From: JAABVY01 sp964627935
Lineage (GTDB): Bacteria; Zixibacteria; MSB-5A5; JAABVY01
NCBI GenBank assembly: GCA_964627935.1
Contig: CAZVLB010000019.1
Coordinates: 15,278 to 79,277, forward strand
Reading direction: 5' to 3'
Length of the DNA: 64,000 nt
The notes below the pieces were generated by a model, which was given only the letters and a program-made list of their open reading frames with translations, was not told where the DNA came from and made no database searches. A program made the translations under genes and the position numbers. Positions within the stretch are counted from its first letter, which is position 1. Each line of letters starts with the position of its first letter. Positions 17,514 through 26,374 of this stretch are shown here, piece after piece.

Positions 17514-17882
17514 AAAACCTCCTGTGCATTTCCCACAAATCTTACAAAAATTTTTGCCGTTGGAAATAAAAATCTGTTGATGATGGCCAGTTGCTGTCCG
17601 TGCCGGTATTTATTGTTTATAAACGAATTTATGCCGCTTATATCCATTTTTTTTATCGAGTATTTTGGGCCCGGACTGGCCTTTTCCTTTATGTTGTTAT
17701 AAATCAATGAGTTGAATTTTGATGTGTCCGCTTTGAATTGACGCATCATGTAAATGCGCTTGACAGATTCGGAATTGTGATTAAATTATGCCGGTCGAGG
17801 TGTGCCCCACGATGTATTATTCCGGGAAGCATACCGGGGCATTGGTATATTGAAAAAATGTAGTTAAATAGAGAGGTTTGCA
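17514..17882. other. Divergent intergenic region between serpin and L33 genes
   Basis: These 369 bases hold the serpin Shine-Dalgarno at the left, a plus-strand promoter at 17760-17787 and about 95 nt of presumed 5' leader for the L33 gene. A 79-codon minus-strand open frame across 17510-17749 has no recognisable family or ribosome site, and I do not call it a gene. Confidence 0.6.
17760..17787 (+). promoter_or_regulatory. Probable rpmG promoter
   Basis: A consensus -35 TTGACA (17760-17765) is followed after 16 bp by TAAATT (17782-17787). It gives a leader of about 90 nt before the L33 Shine-Dalgarno. Confidence 0.5.
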
Positions 17883-18050
17883 ATGGCCAAGAAGAAAAAA
17901 GATATACGCGTTCATATCAAGATGAGATCGACTGAGAGCCCGTATGTCTATCACACATTCAAGAACAAGCGCAATGATCCGGATCGTATGCAGTTGAAGA
18001 AATACGACCCGATCATCCGCAAACATGTGCTGTTCAAGGAAGAACGTTAA
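17883..18050 (+). CDS. rpmG: Large-subunit ribosomal protein L33
   Basis: A 55-residue ribosomal protein beginning MAKKKKDIRVHIKMRS and ending PIIRKHVLFKEER, matching the L33 pattern YHTFKNKRN...MQLKKYDP. It has none of the four zinc-ligand cysteines, so it is the zinc-free (C-minus) type. GAGAGG lies at 17871-17876, 6 nt before the ATG. The gene stands alone: no secE, nusG or rpmB is nearby. It ends 4 nt from the convergent thioredoxin/NHL gene. Confidence 0.95.
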   Translation: MAKKKKDIRVHIKMRSTESPYVYHTFKNKRNDPDRMQLKKYDPIIRKHVLFKEER

Positions 18051-18054
18051 GCGG

Positions 18055-20067
18055 CTATTTTCCCGCTGATATATCGATATTGATAGAAAGTTCCGAGGTG
18101 CCTGATTCGTTAATTTCGACGGGCACCTTTACTTTTAGATTGTCCACCATACATACCCCGGAATCATCACTGCAAAAATATACAATGGCATCGAATTCCA
18201 GGTCTGTTTCGCCTTTCTGCGCACGGGCCGGGATTTCCAGCGGAAAATTATGGCCGTTGGAGCTGACTTCATCGGATGACTTTGTGAATTCCAGAAAGTC
18301 ACCATTGGATGAGCTGTAGTTCAGCATAAATGGTGCATTATCGATATATTTATAACCCTCGGGAAGATTGAAGTCGAGCATTATCATACCCTCACCCGGT
18401 TTGATCTTTTTCGGCTGTAATTCAATCACCCGTCCGACAAACTCTTCACTCTTGCCCCGGTTGAGCTTGTCCAGATTGGATAGCTGAAGGGTTGAGACCA
18501 TTTCGGATGCCATATCGATCACGCGGATCGAATGATTATTGACATCGGCCACATAGATTTTGCCGTTTAAAATCGAAAGACCGCCCGGCTCAAAAAAATT
18601 TGCCTCGGCTAAGGAACCATCCTTGTAGCCGGATTCACCTGTACCGGCGTAAGCCTGGCTGGTTCGCTTTTTGGGTTTGATGGTCTTGATCCTTGAATTG
18701 TATGTATCGGCAATATATAACAGGCCGTCATGATACACTACTCCCAGCGGATGCTGCAACCGGGCCACAGTATAATCGCCGTCAATATCGCCAAAATCGA
18801 ACAACCCCTCGCCAATTATCGTGCTGACTTCGCCGTCAGGATCGATATCGGCCGACCTGATCGCGCTTATCTCACTGTCGGCAAAATAGAGCTTTTTGCC
18901 ATCGGTGGTGATTCCCGAGGGCTGGGCCAGTGCGGCATTGGCATGCGGGCCATCGATTAGCGCCTCACGGGATGATCCCGCAAATGGTTGCGCTTTTTCG
19001 GTTTTTAGATCAGCCACCCAGAGTTGATGCGATCCGGCCATTGCAATGTACAGCTTGTCACCGATTTTCAAAAGATCCCAGGGTGAGTTGAGGCAGATCT
19101 CGGCGCCATGGCCTGCTTTATTATATTCACGGGCCTGCTGGCCGCATCCGAATATTGTGGTAACTGTTCGAGTCTTCAGGTCGGCTTTCCTGATTGTGTG
19201 ATTTTCCGTATCCGCTATATACAGAATATCTCCATCCATATATGTGCCCTGGGGATGGAAGAATCGCGCTTCCTCGAATGAACCGTCCGTATTGCCGGGC
19301 ACACCGCTTCCGATAACCTCAAGGATCTTTCCATCAGGATCAGTGATAATAATTCTGTCGTTATTCGAATCGGTGATGATGACACGATTTGAAGCGGAAT
19401 CTGTCTTCACCTTGCCGGGAAATGCCAGCACCGTATTAGGTGCATCCTGCTTTTCCAGATCAAGGCCGAGTGGCCCAGGCCTGAGAACGCCCTTATCGCC
19501 GAAATACTCGACAGCATCGCCGATGACCTTGTTGAATGGTTCATATATGCCTTCGCCGGAATGGACGCCGATAATCTTACCTTTTGGATTTATCAACACG
19601 AATGAGGGCCAGGCCTGAACACCGTACTGGCTCCAGATCTTAAACTCGTTGTCATTGACTACAGGATGCTCTATTTCATAGCGCAGGATCGCCTGGCGAA
19701 TCGCCTCGGTTTCTTTTTCATTTTCGAATTTGGCCGAATGAACTCCGATAACCACCAGTTCTTCGGCATATTTCTCTTCCAGCTTTTTCAGGTCGGGAAT
19801 CACATGCATGCAGTTAATACAACAAAATGTCCAGAAATCGAGAAGTATGATTTTGCCCCTGAAGTCGGATAATTTAAGGTCCCTGTCAGTGTTCAGCCAG
19901 TCCAGGCCGCGCGGGAATTCGGGAGCATTGGTTTTGCCTTCAAGAAAGCTGTCTACCATGTAATCTTCACCACCCTTGCCGTCATTTTCCGCCTGCGCGT
20001 TGCAGGATATTAGTGCTAATGATACCAGAAAACTGAGTAGAGTCAACACCATGATGCGGATTTTCAT
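18055..20067 (-). CDS. NHLRC2-like lipoprotein: thioredoxin fold plus NHL-repeat propeller
   Basis: A 670-residue exported protein. The lipoprotein signal ends at Cys22 (LALISC). A thioredoxin-like domain (about 50-190) has the redox motif FCCINC, with C83-x-x-C86. A six-bladed NHL beta-propeller follows (about 210-540), with repeated patterns such as LYIADTENHTIRK and IYVADVNNHSIRV, and then a beta-rich C-terminal domain. The domain order and the CCINC motif match animal NHLRC2 and its bacterial relatives. ATG 20067 is chosen because the signal peptide starts there, although the frame runs to 20199. It is likely a periplasmic or surface redox/adaptor protein, and the partner is unknown. Confidence 0.88.
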   Translation of the reverse strand: MKIRIMVLTLLSFLVSLALISCNAQAENDGKGGEDYMVDSFLEGKTNAPEFPRGLDWLNTDRDLKLSDFRGKIILLDFWTFCCINCMHVIPDLKKLEEKYAEELVVIGVHSAKFENEKETEAIRQAILRYEIEHPVVNDNEFKIWSQYGVQAWPSFVLINPKGKIIGVHSGEGIYEPFNKVIGDAVEYFGDKGVLRPGPLGLDLEKQDAPNTVLAFPGKVKTDSASNRVIITDSNNDRIIITDPDGKILEVIGSGVPGNTDGSFEEARFFHPQGTYMDGDILYIADTENHTIRKADLKTRTVTTIFGCGQQAREYNKAGHGAEICLNSPWDLLKIGDKLYIAMAGSHQLWVADLKTEKAQPFAGSSREALIDGPHANAALAQPSGITTDGKKLYFADSEISAIRSADIDPDGEVSTIIGEGLFDFGDIDGDYTVARLQHPLGVVYHDGLLYIADTYNSRIKTIKPKKRTSQAYAGTGESGYKDGSLAEANFFEPGGLSILNGKIYVADVNNHSIRVIDMASEMVSTLQLSNLDKLNRGKSEEFVGRVIELQPKKIKPGEGMIMLDFNLPEGYKYIDNAPFMLNYSSSNGDFLEFTKSSDEVSSNGHNFPLEIPARAQKGETDLEFDAIVYFCSDDSGVCMVDNLKVKVPVEINESGTSELSINIDISAGK

Positions 20068-20175
20068 TTGATTGCCTTTGAATGATGTTGTCTGAATTTT
20101 ATAAAAGTAGTCATATATGTCTGCCAGTTGCTTAAACAAATGCGGTTTGGAGAAGTTTCCCGGACGGTTTGCACC

Positions 20176-20211
20176 AAAAAGAAAGGGCTTTCCATACAAG
20201 TGAAAAGCCCT
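20176..20211 (-). terminator. Intrinsic terminator after glutamate dehydrogenase
   Basis: An 8-bp stem (AGGGCTTT at 20184-20191 with AAAGCCCT at 20204-20211) has a 12-nt loop and is followed on the minus strand by TTCTTTTT. It lies 23 nt past the dehydrogenase stop. Confidence 0.8.
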
Positions 20212-20233
20212 GCATAATAATCGTATTTATGCT

Positions 20234-21649
20234 TTACGGGAATATACCCAGTTCCATATAAGAATTGGCGATCAAATCAATCGCGTTAATAAATGAAGAT
20301 GTACGCAGATCGATCTTATCACCATGTCTTTTCCTGGTTTCCCTGATTCTCTGGTATGCGTCAATCATTGTATCCTCGAGCCCCGAATTGACCAGGTCCA
20401 GCTCACGGGCGCCATGCAGCATATCGGTCCATTCCTGATCGGAGAATTGCTTGCCGGTGGCTTTTTCAATCGCTGTCAGGATACGACGCTGGGTGGTTTC
20501 CTCGAATCTACGGCCCATTCTGCCGAAGCGGACATGCGAGAGATTTTTGAGCCATTCGAAATAGGAAACGGTAACACCGCCGGCATTGAGATATGTATCC
20601 GGGATAATCATCACCCCGCGCTCATCGAGATAATCATTGGCATCGGCGCTGACCGGACCATTGGCGGCCTCAGCAATTATCTTGGCCCTGATCTGTGGCG
20701 CATTTTCAATTGTAATCTGGTTTTCAAGAGCGGCTGGCACAAGTATGTCGCAGGGCAGTTCCAGTGCTTCAAATGTGTTCTCTATATTTTTTGCGCCGGG
20801 GAAATCAAGTATCGAGCCGGTTTCCTTGCGATGAACCACGACATCATCGACATTCAAACCTTTTTCGCTGTAAATCGCGCCCTCGTATTCGGCCAGGCCG
20901 ATAATAATCGCCCCCGCCTCCTGCAGGAATTTTGCGGCATGATAACCGACATTACCGAGACCTTGCACTACAACTGTTTTGCCGATTATTCCGAATGACA
21001 GTCCCAGTTTTTTCATATCCTCGGCATCGGAGCAGGCCTCGCGGATGCCGAAAAATACTCCACGGCCGGTGGCCTCGACACGGCCCTGCACTCCGCCCTG
21101 GCTGATCGGTTTGCCTGTCACGCAGGCGGGAGCCTCGAGAGCCTCGGTTGTTATCGCGCGATAGGTATCGGCAATCCAGGCCATCTCTTTCTGCCCGGTA
21201 CCGTAATCGGGGGCAGGAACATCAACACCCGGTCCCAAAAATCCCTTCTTGGTCATCTCAAAAGCATATCTTCGGGTAATTCTTTCCAGCTCGGCCTCCG
21301 AGTAGTTTCTGCGGTCGATCTTTATTCCGCCCTTGGCGCCGCCAAATGGCACGCTGACAATTGAGCATTTGTAGGTCATAAGCGCGGCCAGGGCCATGAC
21401 CTCGTCCTCATTAACATCCAGGCTGTACCTGATTCCACCCTTGACCGGCAGGCGGTGATGGCTGTGTTCGGCACGCCAGGCATGTATCGCTTCAATCTTC
21501 CCATTATCGCGCTTGACCGGGAAGGTCATATGGTAGACGCTGTTGCAGATTTTGATCTGGCGCAAAAGACCCGGCTCATGCCTGGTAAACGCAGAGGCCT
21601 TATCAAAATACTGATTTACCTGTTTATAAAAACTGACTTTTTCAGGCAT
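20234..21649 (-). CDS. gdhA: Glutamate (Glu/Leu/Phe/Val family) dehydrogenase
   Basis: A 471-residue hexameric-type dehydrogenase interconverting glutamate with 2-oxoglutarate and ammonia. The glutamate-binding KGGIRYS, the catalytic Lys in PFGGAKGGIKID, PAPDYGTGQKEM and the dinucleotide fold VVQGLGNVGYHA are intact. The start at 21649 has AGGAGG upstream, and an in-frame extension to 21679 is not needed. Coenzyme preference is not decided by what I can see. It lies downstream of the second Lon gene but is separated from it by a hairpin and 363 nt, so it probably has its own promoter. Confidence 0.95.
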   Translation of the reverse strand: MPEKVSFYKQVNQYFDKASAFTRHEPGLLRQIKICNSVYHMTFPVKRDNGKIEAIHAWRAEHSHHRLPVKGGIRYSLDVNEDEVMALAALMTYKCSIVSVPFGGAKGGIKIDRRNYSEAELERITRRYAFEMTKKGFLGPGVDVPAPDYGTGQKEMAWIADTYRAITTEALEAPACVTGKPISQGGVQGRVEATGRGVFFGIREACSDAEDMKKLGLSFGIIGKTVVVQGLGNVGYHAAKFLQEAGAIIIGLAEYEGAIYSEKGLNVDDVVVHRKETGSILDFPGAKNIENTFEALELPCDILVPAALENQITIENAPQIRAKIIAEAANGPVSADANDYLDERGVMIIPDTYLNAGGVTVSYFEWLKNLSHVRFGRMGRRFEETTQRRILTAIEKATGKQFSDQEWTDMLHGARELDLVNSGLEDTMIDAYQRIRETRKRHGDKIDLRTSSFINAIDLIANSYMELGIFP

Positions 21650-22012
21650 CGAAAATCCTCCTTTTATGCCCGATTGCAAGCGACTGTTGTGATCGGTCCT
21701 GTCGTATCCGGGGACAGAGTTTTATACCTGACCGCAGATTCGATTTTCATGTTAACTGGATATAACAATAGAAGATAATAATTGTTGCGCTTTTCATCAA
21801 CTATTTCGGGATTTTTTGCATGTTTGCGGTGGGCGGTCGGCTCAAGCCTGGCTTTGGGCCGGTATGTTACTTGAATCTTGTAGGGCAGGAGTCACAGTCA
21901 TACGATCCTGCCAATGGCGGCATATCAGGATGCTAACCCGCTGTGATAGATGTTTTAGATATAATAAGAAAACCGGTGAATTATCCAATCCGCCGGTTTC
22001 CATAAACTCAAT
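21650..22012. other. Intergenic region between gdhA and second lon
   Basis: 363 bases without a supported gene. The left part must hold the gdhA promoter, but I cannot place it with confidence. The right end holds the lon-2 terminator-like hairpin. Open frames here are antisense to nothing conserved and have no recognisable products. Confidence 0.6.
21970..21999 (-). terminator. Probable terminator after second lon
   Basis: A 7-bp stem AAACCGG (21970-21976) with CCGGTTT (21993-21999) has a 16-nt loop and is followed on the minus strand by a U-rich TCTTATTATAT. It lies 14 nt past the lon-2 stop. The stem is short, so confidence is moderate. Confidence 0.55.
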
Positions 22013-24388
22013 CTATCTCTTCTTCTTTTTGGCCGTTGCCTTTTTCTTTTTCTTCTCAGGGCTGAGAGCAAGTTTCAGTGCCTCATCGATTGTTTTCACG
22101 AATTTATATTTCATCTTGCTCTTGAGCTCCTTGGGCAGATCGAAAATATCTTTTTCATTCTGTTCAGGCAGCACAATCATGTTGATTCCGGCCCTGTAGG
22201 CGCCCAGTGATTTCTCTTTTAAACCGCCGATCGGCAGAAGCATCCCTCGCAATGTTATCTCGCCGGTCATCGCCAGCCTGGTCTTGACCGTCCGCCCGGA
22301 GAAAAGCGAGGCAATCGCAGTGGCCATGACAATTCCCGCCGAGGGCCCGTCTTTGGGCACAGCTCCCGAGGGGACGTGTACATGCACATCGACCTTGCCG
22401 AATTCATCATCGTCAATTCCAAGATCATCAGCGATCGATTTGACATAAGAATAGGCGGCATGAACCGATTCTTTCATGACATCACCCAGATGACCCGTGA
22501 GCGAAAGATTGCCCTTGCCTTTCATCTTGGTGGCCTCGACAAACAGCACTTCGCCACCTGTCTGGGTCCAGGCCAGACCCGGCACCACGCCGATTCTTTC
22601 GGTTCGTTCGACCAGTTCGCGCACGAATTTAGGCGGGCCCAGGTATTTATGCACACTTTCGACCCCGACATTGACCTTGCCCTTCTTACCCACAGCCACA
22701 TTCTTGGCTACCTTGCGGCAGATTGTGGCCAGCTCGCGATCCAGGTTGCGAAGACCGGATTCACGGGTGTAATCGTTAATCACTTTCCGAAGAGCCGCAT
22801 CGGTAATCTTGAGATCCTTTTTGGTCAATCCATGCTCATTGAGTTCACGGGGCATTAAAAAGCGCTTGGCAATTTGTGTCTTTTCAAGGTCCGTGTAGCC
22901 GGGAATACGAATAATTTCCATGCGGTCACGAAGCACATCCGGAATAGTATCCAGAATATTTGCAGTCGTTATGAACATCACCTTGGAAAGATCAAAAGGC
23001 ACATCCAGATAATGATCCGAAAATGTATCGTTCTGTTCCGGATCGAGCACCTCCAGAAGGGCGCTGGCCGGGTCGCCGCGGAAGTCCTTGCCGACCTTAT
23101 CGATTTCATCCAGCATAAATACCGGATTCTTTGTGCCGGCACGTCTGATGCTTTGGATGACGCGGCCGGGCATTGATCCGATATAGGTTCTGCGATGACC
23201 CCGGATTTCGGCCTCATCATGCATTCCGCCCAATGATATCCGTTCGAATTTCCTGCCCAATGCCCGCGCAATCGACCGTCCCAGCGATGTTTTGCCAACC
23301 CCGGGAGGGCCCACAAAACAGAGAATCGGGCCTTTTATATCGGTCTTCAGCTTGCGCACGGCCAGATATTCCAGGATACGTTCCTTTACTTTCTCAAGAT
23401 CATAATGATCTTCATCGAGAATCTTTTCAGCTTTGCTGATATCGAGCATATCCTCGGATTCCTTCTGCCACGGTATCGTAACCATCCAGTCGATATATGT
23501 TCGCGCGACAGTATATTCGGCCGAGGATGGATTCATGCGGGCCAGGCGGTCCAGTTCCTTTTCGGCCGCCTCCTGAGCGACCTCAGGCATCCCGGCTTCC
23601 TCGATCTTCTTCCTGAATTCATCGATTTCCTCGGAACGCTCATCACCCATGCCCAGCTCTTTCTGGATGGCCTTGAGCTGTTCTTTGAGGATATATTCCT
23701 TCTGAAGCTTGCCCATTTCGCTGGCAGCATCGGCCTGGATTTTCTTGGAAAGCTCCAGGACCTCATATTCCTTATTCAGATGAGCCAGGAGTTTTTCCAG
23801 CCTCTTGCGGACATTTGTTACTTCAAGTATTTCCTGTTTCTGCTGTATATTCAAATTTAAATTGGAAGCCACAAAATCGGCCAGCTTGGAAGCATTATCC
23901 TGATTTATGGCGGAGACATAGTTTTCTTCCGAAAGATATGGCGCCAGGTCGGTGACCTTTCGCAATATCTCATGAACATTGCGTGTCAATGCCTCCAGCT
24001 TGACATCTTTCCTGGTCTCTTCCTCGATCTCCTCCACCTCGGCCGTAAGATAGGGATCACTGGAGGTAATCTTTATCAGCCTGATTCTGGAAAGGCCTTG
24101 AACCAGAAAACGCACCGAACCATCGGGAAAACGCAGCATCTTCAAAATCGATGCGCTGGTTCCGATTTTGTAAATATTGTCCTCACCTTCTTCTGTAATA
24201 GAATCCGGCTTCTGGGTAAACAGGCCGATTGTTTTGCCCTCCAGCAATGCCTCATCCACCATCTTGGCATATTTCTGATTGGAAATCATCAAAGGCATTA
24301 CCAGGTAAGGATATACAACCATACCCTTGATTGGCAGTAATGTTACCTCTTTTGTTTTAGTGTCAGGTTTTGACGTTACAGCTTCCAT
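22013..24388 (-). CDS. lon: ATP-dependent protease Lon (second copy)
   Basis: A 791-residue LonA-type protease, complete with N-domain, coiled-coil region, AAA+ core (GPPGVGKTSLGRS, FMLDEIDK) and protease domain. The catalytic Ser is in PKDGPSAG (about 683) and Lys in GGLKEKS (about 726). The C-terminus is a lysine-rich tail. GGAG lies 10 nt before ATG 24388. The two Lon proteins in this window are related along their length but clearly diverged in the N-domain, so this is an old paralogue pair rather than a recent duplication. The gene is monocistronic. Confidence 0.97.
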   Translation of the reverse strand: MEAVTSKPDTKTKEVTLLPIKGMVVYPYLVMPLMISNQKYAKMVDEALLEGKTIGLFTQKPDSITEEGEDNIYKIGTSASILKMLRFPDGSVRFLVQGLSRIRLIKITSSDPYLTAEVEEIEEETRKDVKLEALTRNVHEILRKVTDLAPYLSEENYVSAINQDNASKLADFVASNLNLNIQQKQEILEVTNVRKRLEKLLAHLNKEYEVLELSKKIQADAASEMGKLQKEYILKEQLKAIQKELGMGDERSEEIDEFRKKIEEAGMPEVAQEAAEKELDRLARMNPSSAEYTVARTYIDWMVTIPWQKESEDMLDISKAEKILDEDHYDLEKVKERILEYLAVRKLKTDIKGPILCFVGPPGVGKTSLGRSIARALGRKFERISLGGMHDEAEIRGHRRTYIGSMPGRVIQSIRRAGTKNPVFMLDEIDKVGKDFRGDPASALLEVLDPEQNDTFSDHYLDVPFDLSKVMFITTANILDTIPDVLRDRMEIIRIPGYTDLEKTQIAKRFLMPRELNEHGLTKKDLKITDAALRKVINDYTRESGLRNLDRELATICRKVAKNVAVGKKGKVNVGVESVHKYLGPPKFVRELVERTERIGVVPGLAWTQTGGEVLFVEATKMKGKGNLSLTGHLGDVMKESVHAAYSYVKSIADDLGIDDDEFGKVDVHVHVPSGAVPKDGPSAGIVMATAIASLFSGRTVKTRLAMTGEITLRGMLLPIGGLKEKSLGAYRAGINMIVLPEQNEKDIFDLPKELKSKMKYKFVKTIDEALKLALSPEKKKKKATAKKKKR

Positions 24389-24495
24389 TTTTATTTTTCT
24401 CCAAAATTTTTACTTCAATACAATATATAGCCGTTATACAATCGGCTTTCCACTTCTTAGATACTAAATACGGCACGAATGTTCCAATATAAACA

Positions 24496-24870
24496 TTATC
24501 GTAGATTTTGGAGCATTTCTTCAATATGCTTATGAGATTCGGATTCCGGTACCCGTCTGAGATATTCATTAAGGTAATATTGCGCCGCTTTTTCATTGCC
24601 TTGATGATAGTATATCCGTCCCAGCGCCAGATAAGCACGGTCATAGTCGGACTCATATTTGAGCAATCTTTCGTAGATTTCAGCCGCTCGATTCAGGTTG
24701 CCTTTATAAATTTCAGCAGTTGCCAGAAAATCGTGTGCGCCTATCGAGGTGCTGTCGATAGCCAATGCGCGCGAGGCATAATGTGCTATTGAGTCGATGA
24801 AAATCCGTTTCAATGATGGATCATTATAATTGTGATAAAAGACATCAAAGGTCGAGCTGATATCCAGCAT
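24496..24870 (-). CDS. TPR-domain C-terminal part of a membrane-TPR protein (after frameshift)
   Basis: 125 residues of tetratricopeptide repeats (HDFLATAEIYKGNLNRAAEIYERLL, AYLALGRIYYHQGNEKAAQYYLNEYL). The TPR-like reading continues upstream of the first ATG as SREDLYKAIESYKQAFKKVPNP, in the frame that joins the membrane protein of the next entry. The start at 24870 therefore looks accidental. A single -1 shift near 24955-24975 restores one protein of about 618 residues, similar in layout to multi-pass proteins with C-terminal TPRs. No ribosome site supports independent translation. Confidence 0.6.
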   Translation of the reverse strand: MLDISSTFDVFYHNYNDPSLKRIFIDSIAHYASRALAIDSTSIGAHDFLATAEIYKGNLNRAAEIYERLLKYESDYDRAYLALGRIYYHQGNEKAAQYYLNEYLRRVPESESHKHIEEMLQNLR

Positions 24871-26351
24871 ATGTCGCGGATTGGGGACCTTCTTAAAAGC
24901 TTGCTTGTAGCTTTCGATTGCCTTGTAAAGATCCTCGCGGCTGCGATAGTAGCGACGTACTGGCCGCCCAGCGTTTCATAGCCATAGGCGCTGCGCTGAT
25001 CATAGAACCGCAGAATATCCTCGAACCTTTCAATTGAGCGATTGTAGCTGCTGTTTATGCCGATGTATGATACAGTAAATACCAGGGTGACCAGTGTGGC
25101 AGTTCGCATAATCCCACCGAATTTCCGGGATATGTCCTCATCCTCGGTGAAAAATATGTAAACCGCAAATACAGCTAAAATACCCGTTGATGAAAACAGG
25201 TCCCAGTCTCTCGCCAGCCCCAGCTTGGGATCGAAGAAAAGCACAAATCCGATTGACTGGATTATCAATATTAATGCGAATATCTTTATATCCCTGTTCA
25301 GCTTTCCAAATACACCACTTAGAATAATCAAAGGTATAAGCAGGACAGCAAGTGTGCCTGACAGCAGGTAGTTGTTGACAATATCCATCAGATGAGCAGG
25401 GGAAAAGAGCTTGTAACCATCGAACCCGAAAGGTAGCAGGAAACCGGCATGCTCGGTGAAGAACTCGGGACGATAGAAATAATGCAGATAGATAAATCCA
25501 CCGGCTATGAGCAGCAATGATGCCAGCGAGAGGATAATGTGATTTCGGCCGATTTTACGCTCTTTAATTGCCACTGCAATCAAAAACAGGTATGAGGGCA
25601 GGATATAAATGCTTGAGAAATGAGTAAAAAAGGTCACTGTAAATATCAGCATAAGGCATCCATAACAATTTTCACCCTTCAGAAACCGGTATGCATAGAT
25701 CAGATAAATAAACAGGCCCATGAACAGCAGGCTGTATGATTCCTCGTAACCGAAATAGAAAAAAATCCCCCCCAGACCAAGAAAGATCAGTAGCGGGGAG
25801 ATGCTGATTTTTCCTGATGGCCTGGTCAGGTTCAGAATCGCCAGAACAAAAAAACCACCGATTATCGCGCTGGAAAGCTCGAAGACCTGATGAACGCCCC
25901 AGCCGGTAAGCGGGCCGAGAATTTTATACATTATCCAGTGGATAATGCTGTCCAATGGTTCTGTGGGAAGGGATAGCCTTGAGAAACCTGCCCGGATTTC
26001 ATCGCCGCGCAGGTAACCATCACCCAGCAGATGAACTGTGGTCCTGAATATGTAAAATATGGCAACGCTGAAGATATAGATACATACAGAGAATCCCAGA
26101 TATATGTCTTTGTCGGCTGAAAGATAGCCGCTATGCAGGCGATTGACAATTCGATGAAAGCCATCCCGGAATTGCGGCAAAAAGGATACTGCCATAAATA
26201 TTACGGCCAGCGCAGGCGCGATCGAATCGGCGAATCTAAGATGATTTATGCCCCACAGGCGCATGTCGGGAAATAGCGGGGAGAGCAGATATAAAGCGCA
26301 GATCAGGATTATCCAGAGATACGCTATCTGTCTGACAGTTTTATCCAACAC
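24810..26351 (-). CDS. Multi-pass membrane protein, N-terminal part (frameshifted before TPR domain)
   Basis: The frame codes for about ten hydrophobic segments with the look of a C-type glycosyltransferase or oligosaccharide-related membrane protein. Short charged loops carry LLGDGYLRGDEIRAGF near residue 130 and DPKLGLARDWDLFS near 405. After YGYETLGGQY the frame runs into non-conserved sequence (IFTRQSKATSK), while the -1 frame continues as TPR repeats. The region contains no X-XXY-YYZ slippery site, so mutation or sequencing error is likelier than programmed shifting. It starts at a GTG 23 nt after pyrF and is last in the sirtuin-pyr unit. The function is unknown. Confidence 0.65.
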   Translation of the reverse strand: MLDKTVRQIAYLWIILICALYLLSPLFPDMRLWGINHLRFADSIAPALAVIFMAVSFLPQFRDGFHRIVNRLHSGYLSADKDIYLGFSVCIYIFSVAIFYIFRTTVHLLGDGYLRGDEIRAGFSRLSLPTEPLDSIIHWIMYKILGPLTGWGVHQVFELSSAIIGGFFVLAILNLTRPSGKISISPLLIFLGLGGIFFYFGYEESYSLLFMGLFIYLIYAYRFLKGENCYGCLMLIFTVTFFTHFSSIYILPSYLFLIAVAIKERKIGRNHIILSLASLLLIAGGFIYLHYFYRPEFFTEHAGFLLPFGFDGYKLFSPAHLMDIVNNYLLSGTLAVLLIPLIILSGVFGKLNRDIKIFALILIIQSIGFVLFFDPKLGLARDWDLFSSTGILAVFAVYIFFTEDEDISRKFGGIMRTATLVTLVFTVSYIGINSSYNRSIERFEDILRFYDQRSAYGYETLGGQYVATIAAARIFTRQSKATSKLLRRSPIRDICWISARPLMSFITIIMIHH

Positions 26352-26374
26352 ATCAGTTTATGGGATAATCGGAT

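Noticed and set aside
17510..17749. 79-codon minus-strand open frame upstream of the serpin
   Set aside because: No family, no Shine-Dalgarno, and it overlaps the serpin start region and probable promoter.
21816..22199. 127-codon plus-strand open frame
   Set aside because: It overlaps the end of the second lon antisense, is low-complexity and has no recognised domain.
24432..24452. AGCCG/CGGCT hairpin as a terminator of the sirtuin-pyr unit
   Set aside because: Only a 5-bp stem and no T-run on the minus strand.
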